A stretch of 64,000 nt of DNA from Flavobacterium sp. KMS (GCF_000813005.1 NZ_JSYP01000001.1:496001-560000); one strand, 5' to 3'; numbered from the stretch's first letter, positions 18,101 through 27,586 are shown. Translations and numbers: made by a program. Notes: generated by a model from the letters alone, not told the origin.

Positions 18101-19147
18101 TACGACCATACCAATCAGTTATTCAGTCCAAGTCAATCGTATAATATGACGCTAAAAGACAATTACCAAATGGTAACAGTTCCTGAAGATGGTATTAAGC
18201 TAATGAATATAATGAGCGAATGGAATATTCCTAACAACCAAACTCTTGAGCTTAGACAAATAGCCGGATCAGCTAGAAATAGTATCCTTACTTATACATT
18301 AACCTATCGTGAGGGAGACAGCAATCTGGATGGTATTGTAAATATATTAGACATCCAATCTTCTTTAAATTATACTCTGAGCCAAAAACCAAAGTATTTT
18401 AATTATGCTGCAGCCGATATTAATAAGGATAAGAATTTAAACCTCTTGGATATTATTCTTCTGATAAATAAAATTCAGGATGGAGTACAAGAAAAAGTAC
18501 AACAAGCTGCTAAACGTTTTGCCTTAACAAATGATCAGAATACAGTGTTAAGTATTGAAGATGATATTTTATACATCGATAGTCAAGCAACAGCTACAGC
18601 AGCATTTGACATTCGTTTAAAAGGAATAAGCAAAGAACAAGTATCAGATTTACTTTCTGCCAAAGGATATACAGTATCTATTGCAGAGAATAAAGAAGAA
18701 ACAAGTGTTGTCGGATTCTCTATAGACAAAACATTATCGGGTAAGGTGGCTATTGCCAAAGTAGCGCCTAAAACGACTATTGTTTCTGCCGTAATATCTG
18801 ATGATAATGCAAACGAAGTTCCTTATAAAATTGTAAACGGAACACTAGGAATAGATGATATTGATGCTAATTCTGGAAAAGATATTGTTATGAACTTCCC
18901 TAACCCTTTTAGAGAACAAACAACAATAAAATATCATTTACTAGAAAACGCAACTAAGGTAACGCTGAAAGTCTACAATATGCAAGGGCAAATTGTTCGA
19001 CTACAATCAGATTTAGAAACCTCAGAAGGGAAACATGAAGCGGTCTTTTTACAAAAAGAACTTGCTGCTGGTGTATATTTTTATACTCTGGAAGTACAAG
19101 CTTCAAACAGCCCAAAAATATTTAAAGGAAAAATGTTAATACAATAA
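12173..19147 (+). CDS. Giant leucine-rich-repeat surface protein with dockerin-like module and T9SS sorting domain
   Basis: 2324 aa. A signal peptide (about 1-21, ending IFAFQ) precedes seven modules, beginning near residues 33, 335, 660, 985, 1310, 1564 and 1836. Each has an E(Y/F)xALVDFY...W.NKW...NNLHE.AWYGV cap, a run of LRRs (L.TLDLSSN, GNIPASW) and a beta linker domain (GVYIRGSQVGAN, YLRQQYDG). Near 2047-2105 come two EF-hand-like loops, GDSNLDGIVNILD and ADINKDKNLNLLD, as in type I dockerins. The last about 85 residues (FPNPFREQTTIKY ... GVYFYTLEV) form a type A T9SS C-terminal domain. It is thus exported by the T9SS and probably held at the surface as an adhesin or scaffold partner. 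The downstream gene starts 10 bp later. Confidence 0.88.
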   Translation: MEKKLLIRLIFLLISSQIFAFQTPTNIPIPDTEYQALVDFYKATGESNWNNKWNTKENNLHEVAWYGVTVENGHVTAINLNNTSNIVGKIPVSFGNLKFLKSLSLYGASYSKDLSTTDLGVLSELEALETLDLRNCNIKGSIPASWNKLKKLKTLYLSNNAITSLPKEIGEMENLITLELSTNQITVLTKELENLTALKTVNLASNKVSTIDALLKSTVSLELNSQTLSIDKLQYEGVDLKISNLPNVVLYNRTKNDFSARRPIGIYVRGSQVGTNVTVAEDGSLTIPSAYLATLKNGDEVYLRQQYDGTSGAAYYSNIYFTTVKVNQPGIPNIEYQALVDFYNAMNGSKWNNKWDINENNLNEGAWNGLSIENGHVTGINLNNTNNISGAIPASFGNLKYLKSFSLYGGNYGKDLNTTDLSSLSELESLETLDLRYTKLKGNIPASWSKLKKLKTLYLSNNTITGLPDELGEIENLVTLDLSSNLIKTIPVSIGNLSYLVTLNLASNQIEVLIKEFEGLNALKTLDLSSNKISNIVALLKSTVSLELNSQSISLENFLYSGTDVKIDNIPNIVTYNKSKNDFSGRRQIGVYIRGSQVGANIAMAEDASLTIPASYLATLKTGDQVYLRIQYDGTLSAAYYTNIFFTNVKVDQPQIPDLEYQALVDFYNTMGGTQWNNKWYITQNNLHEGAWYGVGIENGHITSLNLNNNSNVAGAIPASFKNLKYLKSLSLYGGSYTKDLSTTDLGILSDFEFLETLDLRYSKLKGDIPASWGKLKKLKSLYLSYNAITGLPEEFGTMESLVTIDLSSNQIKAIPVSIGNLLNLVTLNLASNQIEVLIKEFENLNALKTLDLSSNKISNIVALLKSTVSLELNSQTVNIENFLYEGTDVKVDNFPNVVTYNKSKNDFSGRRQIGVYIRGSQVGANLTMAPDASLTIPVSYLATLKTGDQLYLRQQYDGTLSAAYYTNIFFTNVKVNQPKIPDAEYEALVDFYTVMGGNKWTNKWDTSLNNLHEGAWYGVSIENGHITGLNLNNNNYVAGSIPASFGNLKFLKNLSLYGGSYPKDLSTTDLSVLSELESLETLDLRYSKLKGDIPASWSKLKKLKSLYLSSNAITGLPEDLGAMTSLVTMDLSVNQLKTIPASIGSLANLTTINLNSNQIEVLIKELENLNALTSLDLSSNKVGTIQGLLKTSVALELNSQTLSIENFLYEGTDVKISNLPNTVLYNRPINDFSAKRQFIVYVRGTQVGTNLTVAQDTSLTIPATYLATLKTGDQLYLRQQYDGASGAAYYSNIYFTNVKVDQPKIPDVEYQALVDFYNAMGGSKWTNKWDTSLNNLHEGPWYGVSIQNGHITGINLNNNSNVTGAIPASFGNLKFLKNLSLYGGNYTKDLSTTDLAIFSELESLESLDLRYCKLKGVIPSSWGKLKAFKTLTLSYNNIENADEALASLPLLKTVDFTYQTIAIPTIEVGANELVINLPTLSTFIFNADGGSINNKNYFTLFINGVNKVSNYSNKEGNLIFKDIALLSIKLTDKISITQNDGTAQGTTINYNKVTFGKPLAEEEFEILKKFYASTNGAQWTQKWDTSQNKLHEVSWYGVGTKEGHVVSISLSGNNLSGTLPEELSGLTYLETLNLQSNVIEGNIPTTIGQLTNLKTLNLQANKLGGTIPILSGISGLKKLSIAANLFKGTIPAQFNQFQNIEQLDLSNNGFDALETAFTYDLSKVYVNLRGQTIVKEEFLYLKGDEISVVLPPITTYNETNPEQEGKYLFALQANNFKISEATPEGNILVFPSVSIADVPAGAKITIWQRTGASQGTYLQYKGIADGSETPLLAEEFDALVAFFQKAGGANWKTPWDISTNNLHEKRWKGVTTNDGHVVAINLTDNNLIGDISAELGKFVELQSLNLTRNKLTGSIPDELSRLTKLKTIDLSENELTETNVVFPSNVNFKIDRQKINLGALPLTVNTVIKDKKINRYDHTNQLFSPSQSYNMTLKDNYQMVTVPEDGIKLMNIMSEWNIPNNQTLELRQIAGSARNSILTYTLTYREGDSNLDGIVNILDIQSSLNYTLSQKPKYFNYAAADINKDKNLNLLDIILLINKIQDGVQEKVQQAAKRFALTNDQNTVLSIEDDILYIDSQATATAAFDIRLKGISKEQVSDLLSAKGYTVSIAENKEETSVVGFSIDKTLSGKVAIAKVAPKTTIVSAVISDDNANEVPYKIVNGTLGIDDIDANSGKDIVMNFPNPFREQTTIKYHLLENATKVTLKVYNMQGQIVRLQSDLETSEGKHEAVFLQKELAAGVYFYTLEVQASNSPKIFKGKMLIQ
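13175..17074 (+). repeat. Tandem internal repeats of about 975 bp in the LRR gene
   Basis: The codon for Glu of the E(Y)xALVDFY cap recurs at 12269, 13175, 14150, 15125, 16100, 16862 and 17678. The three middle periods are exactly 975 bp (325 codons). The first period is 906 bp, shorter by 23 codons, which is the size of one LRR. The later ones are 762 and 816 bp. Long near-identical stretches suggest recent duplication or gene conversion. Confidence 0.8.
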
Positions 19148-19157
19148 ATTTATTAAA

Positions 19158-22100
19158 ATGACATCTACTAAATTAACCCCTATAAAATTAAGACCCTTTC
19201 TTGCATTTATTCTTCTGTTTTTAGGAACACTTACTTATGCCCAAAATAGTCTAAAAGTTATAAATGCAACTGCTGGACCAGGAGAAGAATCAAAAATTTT
19301 GATCGATTTATCCAATACAGATGAAGTAGTTGGAGCTGAGTTTACGCTAACAGTTCCACAAGGACTTATCATTAACGAAAAAGCAAGCAAAATAAGTGAT
19401 AGCCGTAAAGGAGATCACGCTGTTTATGCAAACATCGAGAAGAATAATCCACGAAATTATCATTTTATAATTCTCTCGCTAACAAGTAATCCTTTTAAAG
19501 GAAATAGCGGGACTTTATTAGAAATTCCAATCGAAATTCCGATAAATTATCCGTCTGGGCAAACTCATAACCTAAACCTTTCTAGTGTTGTATTGAGTTC
19601 TAAAAATGCAATAGACATAGGCTCAAACCATACAAACGGAATACTTACAATAGCAACAGCACAATATCCCGATTTAACTATTTCGGGTATAACAAGCAGC
19701 GAATCTCAGATTACTCCTAACGGAAAAATTACATTGTCATGGGGAGTAAACAACATCGGAGATCGTATTGCATCTGGAGGATGGACAGAACAAATTAGTA
19801 TAATTTCGGAAACAACCGGTATCGAGTATAATTTAGGAAGTGTTTCCTATGATGGTGATTTAGAAAGCAAGAAAACCATTAGCCGAAATGCTACTTTCAA
19901 CCTTCCTAAAATTATAGGGATAGACGGAAACGTAAAAATAAAAATAAACCTGGTTCCTAATCCATCTGTAAAAGAACCAGATGCGTTACAAGCCAACAAT
20001 AAACTTATTAGTCCCAATACAATATTGCTCGAAAAAATATTGTATTTAACCTTAGATAAAAAATCTATTCCCGAAAATGCAACAGAAGTAATCCGGGCAA
20101 CCATAACCCAAAGCGGAGACCGAAGCACTGATAAAACATATCAACTTGCTGCTTCGCAAAACGGACAACTAGATTTTCCTGCGAGTATAAAAATCCCTAA
20201 AGACCAATCATCTGTCGTTTTTTATATAAAACCTGTAGACAATACTGCTGCCGATGGAAATAGAACAGTAGCGTTATCTGTAACGGGCAATGATTACCCT
20301 ACAGTTTCGAATAATATCGAAATTATAGATGATGAGGTTTCATTAATTACACTAACACCATCAAAAACAACAGCCACAGATGGGGAGATAATTACTGTTA
20401 CTTTACAAACCGATTTTGCAAAAACCAAAGACACAAAATTCAGCATTACTGCTGATCAGAATTCCCGTTGGAATATCCCATCAGAAATCATTCTTCCATC
20501 AGGAAGCAAAAGTGTTTCTTTTTCTGTTCAGGTTAGAGACAATAAAGTACCAGAAGCAACAGTAATAGGAAAGATTACAATCCGAGCCGAAGGTTTCCAG
20601 GCTAGTAGCACCGAAATCATCTTAAAAAGCTCGAACATTCCTACTTTTGAATTCGAGATAACACCCGAAACCATTTCTAAAGGAGATGGAGTTTATGCAA
20701 CTTATGCTATCATAAAGCGATTGGATAAAACAGACGTTAGCATAAAAATCCGTTTGTCTGCCAATGTAGCAAATACTTTAATTCTTCCCGATATTATTGA
20801 ATTTCCTGCAAATGTAAACCAGAAAAAAATCAATATTGGAGTTATAAATAACGGACTTGTCGATGGAACAAAAACTGTAAAAGTAACCGCAGATGCTTAT
20901 ATTCCTTCTTGTAACTGTACAGTTGCTGCAGGAAACGGAGGAAGCCAATTGGTAAAAACCATTACCATACTAGATAGTAATGGCCCTGCTTTGTTTGTAA
21001 AAGCAAACCCTACAACCGTTAAGGCAGGACAAGAAAATTCTGCAAAAATAACTATTGCAAGAAATACTGTAGATACATCGACAGCTATTCCTGTCAGACT
21101 TTCGTCAGATGCTCCTACAATTGTATCTATTCCTGCAACTGCTACTATTCCTGTAGGAAAAGAAGCCATAGAGATAGAAATAAGCACTAAAATAGATCCA
21201 AATAAAAAAGGAGATCAAACCATACGTGTTCAAGCCGAAGCAGACAATTATAGTTCTGGATTTGCGTGGATAATTGTAACCGATCAAAATAAACCTGATG
21301 CTACTATTACAAAAATAAACACTGTAACTCAAGCAACAGGAAAAGATAACATCGAAGTAGCTACAACAATTACCAATCAAGGATTTGCCATTCTTACCAA
21401 AGGTTCTAAAATAGAATATTACCTTTCTAAAGATAAATCTACAAAAAATGCAATCCTCCTGGCAACTACCGAATTAGACAAAGATATCGAAGCAGGAAAA
21501 TCACTAAATTTAGTTAAACCTATTCAGCTCCCTGAAAAAGCTGGCGATTATTTTTTAATTGTAACTATAAATTCAAATCAAAAAACAGACGAATTAACAT
21601 TTACAAATAACGAAGCCAATACTGAAATAAAATTACTTCCGGGTTATTTTGCAACCGCTACCGTAGCTAAATCATTATACAAATCTGGTGAGTTAGTTAC
21701 TATAACCGGATCTGCCAAAATGCTCAATAATTCTCCTGCTACAATCAAAGAAGTAGAAATCACGATTACAAGCGGAAACTTTGTTCGCCTATATACCGTT
21801 ACAACAAATGCTTCTGGAAACTTTGCTTATGATTTTGAACCGCTACAAACAGAAAACGGGCACTATGGCGTAAGTGCTGGTTACCCAGGAACGAATAATA
21901 CTGCACAAGCAGAATTTGACATTATTGGTTTTGAATGGACCAACAAACCATCTGGTTATTTAAAATGGGAAGTAGTAGAAAAAACACCTTTTAAAGGAGA
22001 GTTTAAATTAAAAAACAATGGCAAAACTGCGCTAACTAATATAAAAGTTGAACTTCCTGCAGATGCTGGATTTAACATTCAAGTAACGCCATTAACACTG

Positions 22101-25100
22101 GCAGCAGGACAAGAAGCCATATTAAACTATACAATATTAGCCGATAAAGCTTCTGAAGAAGAGAAGTACTACCCTATTAACTTTACCATCTCATCTGATG
22201 AAGGAGCAAAACTAACAGCTCTAGCTTATTACCATTGTCAAATTCAAACAGCAAAAATAGTAGCAAACCCTGTGAGTATTAATACCACAATGACCAAAGG
22301 AAGTTCTCGCTATTATGAATTGGCAATTACCAATACTGGAGCTATAGATGCCGAAAAAGTAAAAGTGGAATTACCTAAACTAGACTGGATGAAACTTAAA
22401 AGTCAATCCGTTATAGATAAAATAGCTCCAAATGAAACCGCTAATATAATATTAGAATTAGCCCCTACAGAGAAACAACAAGTTAACATTCCTCTATCTG
22501 GAAACTTAGCAATATCTCTTGCTAATGGGCAAGGAATTAGTGTCCCTTTTAAAATAGAAACAGTATCCGAATCCAAAGGTTCTTTACTTATTGATGCAGT
22601 CGATGACTATACATACAATACTGTAGAAGCACCACATCTAAAAGGAGCAAAAGTAGTAGTACGTCATCCATTCTCGGGCGTTATTGTTGCAGAAGGAGTA
22701 ACTGATCAAAACGGATTATTTAATGCCGAAAATCTTCCAGAAGGAAGTTATGTTTTAACCGTAACGGCTGACAAACACAGTAATCATCAAAGTAATATTT
22801 TGGTTGATCCGGGTAAAGTTAACAAGCAAAGTATTTATTTGGCTTATCAGGCAATCAGCTACGAATGGACTGTAAAACCTACAGAAATAGAAGATAAATA
22901 TGAAACTGAACTTGTTGTAAAATACGAAACCAATGTTCCCATTCCGGTAGTTGTCGTAGAAATGGATAAAAAAGTTCAGGATATAGCCAAAGGAAGTAGC
23001 TATATACTAATGGCAACCCTTACAAACAAAGGGCTTATTACTGCCAAAGATGTATATCTGCAGTTTCCGAGTGACAACGAATATAAGTTTACACCATTAA
23101 TTGATAAAATAGATATATTAGCCAAACAATCTATCCAAATTCCTGTTAAGGTCGAAAGAATGACGGGAACCATATTAAGAGCGGCAGCATCAACAGCTCC
23201 TTGTGATGCAGTTGTAATGGCTTGGTATACGTATCAATGTATTGATAGTCATTGGGTAGCTGTACCACATTCATTTTCTTTTTCGAGAGAATGTACCAAT
23301 CCAGGACCTGTAGACATTCCGGTAATTAATGGTCCAAATTATGTATATTGTAGAAATTGTCCTGTACCAGGAGGAACCGGTTATTCCCCAATCGATTTTA
23401 CTTATGATGCCAATATTACATGTGACCCATGTGCATTTGCCATTGGAACTGCAGTTCTAGCCTGTTATCCACCTACAGTTCTTCTTAGTTGTGGGCTTTC
23501 TCTACTTACATCGACTACTTGGGAAGATGCAATAATAAGCGGAATCGGATGCCTCATAAAAAAACAGACTTATGGTTGTATATGGGGAGCATTAAGCGCG
23601 GTAAAAACGTGTCTGGGACTTTCAATAACAGGTCGAAACGCAGGACCAAGCTTGTTCGAAGTAATTGAACAGGATTTAACAAAATTAAAAGCTGCAGACG
23701 ATGCTTTTACCAAGAAAAAAGAACTTATTTTTAATAACAATAAAATTCTTGAAAGCGAAAGTTTCCCTGATTTTGTAAAAGAAGTAGCCACAAACTTAGA
23801 TAAGAAACAAATTTTTACCGAAACAGATATTGCTGTTATGAAAAGCAGGTTTGTTTTAACAGATATTAGCGCTGCCGACATAAATGTATTCAGTCAAAGA
23901 TGGAATGAGTCTGTAGAAGCCTGGAATAAAGGAATTACTTCTCCAAATGCACAATATGCTACCATTATTAGTAAAGATAGTTTAGATGTTTATGCCTTAA
24001 AGGCAAAAGAATTAGCAGACCATACAAAAGCAAGAGGTTTTGTTTCTGCTTACGAAATGTATGAAAAAGATAAAAGTGACTTACAAGAATATGTAGACAG
24101 AAAATCATCTAATTCTGTTTGTGCCACAGTTACAGTAAAGTTCTCTCAAAAAATGACGATGACCAGAGAAGCTTTTGAAGGTACTTTAACTATGAACAAT
24201 GGTAGTGATCTTAACTCAATAAAAAACATAAACTTAGATTTGATAATCACAGACGAATCTGGAAATGATATGACCCATCTATTCCAAATTAATAAAGATG
24301 CTTTCCTGAGCGGAACAGGAATTGTTGGCCCGCAAAGTAACAAATCTGGAACAGTACTTTTTATACCAACAAAAGAGGCTGCTCCTACAGTTGCTAAATC
24401 TTATTCGTTTGGAGGAACATTATCTTATCTGGATCCAAATACAGGAGAAATAGCAACAATAAAATTATACCCAGTTACGCTGGAAGTAAATCCAAGCCCA
24501 GATTTAGTACTGCATTATTTTATGCAGCGTGATATTATTGGAGATGACCCATTAACCGAAAAAGTAGAGCCTATGGTTCCTGCAGAAATGGCATTATTAA
24601 TTAAAAATGAAGGTTACGGTCAAGCCAAAAATGTTCAGGTAGAATCTGTGCAACCTGAAATTATCGAAAACAAAAAAGGACTATTAATTGATTTTGAAAT
24701 CATCGGTAGTAACTTTAATAATGAGCCTAAACAATTAGGTTTACTGAATGTAGATTTTGGAAATATTGAACCACAAAAAGCTGCTATCGGACAATGGTGG
24801 TTTACCAGTACATTGTTAGGACATTTTATAGAATATGATTTAAAAGTAAAACATTTGAGCAGCTACGGAAATAAAAATCTGAGCCTAATAAAAGCATCTT
24901 ATGTTCATGAACTTATTAAAAGCATAAAGGCTTATGAGGCTGGACATGATAACATAGCCGATTTCTTAGTAAATGATATCGCAGATATAAACGATGTTCC
25001 TGATGCTATTTATTATTCTAATGGCGGAAGTGACGAAGTATATAAAGTAAGTACCGCAACTATTTCTAACCCTATTTCACCAACTCAGGTAACGACAATT

Positions 25101-27458
25101 CTAACTATGAACTCGTCTAAAACAGGATGGAATTATGGTAATTTAACAGATCCGGGTAGAGACAAATACAAACTTGTAAAAGTTGTTAGAAACAGTGATC
25201 AACTGGAATTGCCTTTGCTAAACTTCTGGCAAACATTTGTTACATTAAGAGATGGAGCAGATCCTAAATATGAGAACAATCTTCATTTTGTTGACAAAAT
25301 ATCAGGATTAGAAAAATACACATTGTATTATACACCAATAAATACCAATGTACCGAAAGTAGCTTCTTATGAGAGCATTCCGTCAACAACAACCAAAGCA
25401 GTAGAATCTGTTCAGGTAAACTTTAATAAAGCCATAAACCCGAGCACCTTTACTGCCCAAAACATAACATTAATTCACCAAGGAAATAAAATCCCTTTTA
25501 ATGATAGTTTTATAGGTAAAGTAAACGATTCTACTTATGTATTAAACATTAAAACACTAACCGTTGCTTCTGGTTATTATGAACTAACAGTGCAATGTGC
25601 AGGAATAAAAGATCTGGAAGAGAACGAAGGAGTTGAAGGTAAATCTGTTTCCTGGACACAAATAATTGGAGAATTAGGAATCATTCAGTTTAAAACAGAT
25701 CAAACAGAAGCCCAAGCCGTAAATAGCATTGAAATATCATTTAATAAAATAGTAAAACCAATCCAGTTTACTAAAGACAAATTAAAGCTAAACGGAAAAC
25801 CTTTGGATAACATTTCGATAGTAACGGAGAACAATCAAAAATATACTATCGTAGGATTAAACCAATACAATCTGGAAAAAGGAGAATATGAATTAACTGT
25901 TGATTTGCCATCTATGAAAGCCGAAGATAACTCGTTAGGTTTAGTAGTACAATCTCATAAATGGAAAGTTGATTTAGTTGTTCCAGAAGTAGATAGCTTT
26001 AAGCCACAATATCAGGGAGCGCTTAATAGCCAGAACGTAACAGATATGCAGATAGTTTTAAATAAACCATTAAAAAATAATTTTGAAGCTAGCTGGATTA
26101 AGCTATACAAAGGAAGTGTGGATCTAAATGCTAAATTAACTGTTACAAAACAGGATGATTTACATTATCTGATCTCGGGATTAGGAGAACATACCCATAC
26201 TGCAGGTGGATACAAACTAGTAATTGATCAATCTAACTTTATAGATGTATCTGGAAATTATGGAACTGGTAATACAAGCACGATGTGGACTGTGAAATTT
26301 GATAAACCAGCTTCTCCAAATAATATGCGTATAACTCCTGATAGAGGAATTTCGGCAACAGATAACATTACTTCTGGTAATGATTTATCTATCGCTCTAA
26401 AAACTATAGAAAATAAACAATCTATAGAACTTTATGTAATAACTCCAACTAGTAAAGTATTAGTAGATAAAAAATACATAGAAACAGCAGGAGATTTAAG
26501 TTTTGTTATTACAGGATATATCGGGAAAAATACTTTTGAGGCCATTGCTTATGATGAATATGGAAATGCTAGTGCCCCTGTAAGTATCGAAACATACATA
26601 GATGTTGTGGACTTTAGCAGTACAATTACACCAGTAAAAACCAGCAATACCGATTGTGCCGAAATAGAGCATCTTAAAGTACTTTTTACAGATGAAATCA
26701 CGGCATCTCAGTTTACAAAAGACGCTTTAATAATCAAAGCTGGAGGAATAAATATCTCTAATGAAAATGCAGTAATCGCTAAAGTATCTGATACTGAATT
26801 TAAAATTCAGAATATAGAGAAATTCAATGAGAATGGAGAACTTACATTTGGTATCGATTTATCTAAACTACATAAAAAAACAAGTGCCTTACAAGGAAAA
26901 GGAATTGTTTATGAAAATGTGGGTATTATAAATACTATTTTGGCTAGTATAACAGGAGATGCTCTTATTACCGAAACCAATGCTACTACTATCTATACCG
27001 CTACTCCAAATATGCAAAGCTATAACTGGACTGTAACCGGAGGAGAAATTGTAAGTCAGGCAAATAATACTGTTACCATAAAATGGACACAAAAGGGTAC
27101 ACAAACTCTTTCTCTAAATTATGTAACAACAGGTTTATGTAGCAAGACAACATCTTCAGAAATAAAAGTAGATGCTACTCTGGCTATCGATGATCATACA
27201 AATCCAGATAAAAAAGGATTAACAATTGCTCCCGTTCCTAATAATGGTACATTCACACTATCTTTAATCGGTGAGCAAGGAACATTTAAACTCACAATAT
27301 ATGATGTGGGAGGAAGAATTGTTTATGAACAGGATAAAATAAATGTAAACGATAACTTTAAAAAAGAAATCCATACCCATTTAAAAACTACTGGAGTATA
27401 TTATCTGGTATTACGCAATTCAGAAACAACTTATAAATCTAATTTCTTAATTAAATAG
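19158..27458 (+). CDS. Giant multidomain surface protein with cohesin-like N-terminus and T9SS sorting domain
   Basis: 2766 aa. A signal peptide (about 1-29, ending LTYAQ) is followed by a cohesin-like beta-sandwich (about 30-165: GPGEESKILIDLSN, VVGAEFTLTVPQGL, NSGTLLEIPIEIP). Then come a CARDB-like domain (about 170-290) and Calx-beta-like repeats (about 295-690). A second CARDB-like domain spans about 705-830. Several Ig/NEW3-like domains follow, and a carboxypeptidase-regulatory-like domain (about 1165-1225). A cysteine-rich hydrophobic island lies at about 1343-1489. SbsA-like Ig repeats (about 2070-2400), a PKD-like domain (about 2595-2670) and a type A T9SS sorting domain (last about 80 residues, VPNNGTFTLS...GVYYLVLRN) complete it. 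The start is the ATG 10 bp after the LRR gene. It is most likely a secreted scaffold. Confidence 0.85.
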   Translation: MTSTKLTPIKLRPFLAFILLFLGTLTYAQNSLKVINATAGPGEESKILIDLSNTDEVVGAEFTLTVPQGLIINEKASKISDSRKGDHAVYANIEKNNPRNYHFIILSLTSNPFKGNSGTLLEIPIEIPINYPSGQTHNLNLSSVVLSSKNAIDIGSNHTNGILTIATAQYPDLTISGITSSESQITPNGKITLSWGVNNIGDRIASGGWTEQISIISETTGIEYNLGSVSYDGDLESKKTISRNATFNLPKIIGIDGNVKIKINLVPNPSVKEPDALQANNKLISPNTILLEKILYLTLDKKSIPENATEVIRATITQSGDRSTDKTYQLAASQNGQLDFPASIKIPKDQSSVVFYIKPVDNTAADGNRTVALSVTGNDYPTVSNNIEIIDDEVSLITLTPSKTTATDGEIITVTLQTDFAKTKDTKFSITADQNSRWNIPSEIILPSGSKSVSFSVQVRDNKVPEATVIGKITIRAEGFQASSTEIILKSSNIPTFEFEITPETISKGDGVYATYAIIKRLDKTDVSIKIRLSANVANTLILPDIIEFPANVNQKKINIGVINNGLVDGTKTVKVTADAYIPSCNCTVAAGNGGSQLVKTITILDSNGPALFVKANPTTVKAGQENSAKITIARNTVDTSTAIPVRLSSDAPTIVSIPATATIPVGKEAIEIEISTKIDPNKKGDQTIRVQAEADNYSSGFAWIIVTDQNKPDATITKINTVTQATGKDNIEVATTITNQGFAILTKGSKIEYYLSKDKSTKNAILLATTELDKDIEAGKSLNLVKPIQLPEKAGDYFLIVTINSNQKTDELTFTNNEANTEIKLLPGYFATATVAKSLYKSGELVTITGSAKMLNNSPATIKEVEITITSGNFVRLYTVTTNASGNFAYDFEPLQTENGHYGVSAGYPGTNNTAQAEFDIIGFEWTNKPSGYLKWEVVEKTPFKGEFKLKNNGKTALTNIKVELPADAGFNIQVTPLTLAAGQEAILNYTILADKASEEEKYYPINFTISSDEGAKLTALAYYHCQIQTAKIVANPVSINTTMTKGSSRYYELAITNTGAIDAEKVKVELPKLDWMKLKSQSVIDKIAPNETANIILELAPTEKQQVNIPLSGNLAISLANGQGISVPFKIETVSESKGSLLIDAVDDYTYNTVEAPHLKGAKVVVRHPFSGVIVAEGVTDQNGLFNAENLPEGSYVLTVTADKHSNHQSNILVDPGKVNKQSIYLAYQAISYEWTVKPTEIEDKYETELVVKYETNVPIPVVVVEMDKKVQDIAKGSSYILMATLTNKGLITAKDVYLQFPSDNEYKFTPLIDKIDILAKQSIQIPVKVERMTGTILRAAASTAPCDAVVMAWYTYQCIDSHWVAVPHSFSFSRECTNPGPVDIPVINGPNYVYCRNCPVPGGTGYSPIDFTYDANITCDPCAFAIGTAVLACYPPTVLLSCGLSLLTSTTWEDAIISGIGCLIKKQTYGCIWGALSAVKTCLGLSITGRNAGPSLFEVIEQDLTKLKAADDAFTKKKELIFNNNKILESESFPDFVKEVATNLDKKQIFTETDIAVMKSRFVLTDISAADINVFSQRWNESVEAWNKGITSPNAQYATIISKDSLDVYALKAKELADHTKARGFVSAYEMYEKDKSDLQEYVDRKSSNSVCATVTVKFSQKMTMTREAFEGTLTMNNGSDLNSIKNINLDLIITDESGNDMTHLFQINKDAFLSGTGIVGPQSNKSGTVLFIPTKEAAPTVAKSYSFGGTLSYLDPNTGEIATIKLYPVTLEVNPSPDLVLHYFMQRDIIGDDPLTEKVEPMVPAEMALLIKNEGYGQAKNVQVESVQPEIIENKKGLLIDFEIIGSNFNNEPKQLGLLNVDFGNIEPQKAAIGQWWFTSTLLGHFIEYDLKVKHLSSYGNKNLSLIKASYVHELIKSIKAYEAGHDNIADFLVNDIADINDVPDAIYYSNGGSDEVYKVSTATISNPISPTQVTTILTMNSSKTGWNYGNLTDPGRDKYKLVKVVRNSDQLELPLLNFWQTFVTLRDGADPKYENNLHFVDKISGLEKYTLYYTPINTNVPKVASYESIPSTTTKAVESVQVNFNKAINPSTFTAQNITLIHQGNKIPFNDSFIGKVNDSTYVLNIKTLTVASGYYELTVQCAGIKDLEENEGVEGKSVSWTQIIGELGIIQFKTDQTEAQAVNSIEISFNKIVKPIQFTKDKLKLNGKPLDNISIVTENNQKYTIVGLNQYNLEKGEYELTVDLPSMKAEDNSLGLVVQSHKWKVDLVVPEVDSFKPQYQGALNSQNVTDMQIVLNKPLKNNFEASWIKLYKGSVDLNAKLTVTKQDDLHYLISGLGEHTHTAGGYKLVIDQSNFIDVSGNYGTGNTSTMWTVKFDKPASPNNMRITPDRGISATDNITSGNDLSIALKTIENKQSIELYVITPTSKVLVDKKYIETAGDLSFVITGYIGKNTFEAIAYDEYGNASAPVSIETYIDVVDFSSTITPVKTSNTDCAEIEHLKVLFTDEITASQFTKDALIIKAGGINISNENAVIAKVSDTEFKIQNIEKFNENGELTFGIDLSKLHKKTSALQGKGIVYENVGIINTILASITGDALITETNATTIYTATPNMQSYNWTVTGGEIVSQANNTVTIKWTQKGTQTLSLNYVTTGLCSKTTSSEIKVDATLAIDDHTNPDKKGLTIAPVPNNGTFTLSLIGEQGTFKLTIYDVGGRIVYEQDKINVNDNFKKEIHTHLKTTGVYYLVLRNSETTYKSNFLIK

Positions 27459-27491
27459 AAAAAAGGGATGCTATAAAGCATCCCTTTTTTT
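27459..27491 (+). terminator. Terminator of the LRR/cohesin operon
   Basis: Strong stem AAAAAAGGGATGC / GCATCCCTTTTTT with loop TATAAA immediately after the stop codon. Confidence 0.85.
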
Positions 27492-27586
27492 ATCAAAATA
27501 GAACAGAATAAAAAACGCACCTAACATTTTAGACATCAGTTATTTAAAACAAAAACATCTAATGTAATTAGTATTTAATATTTTAT

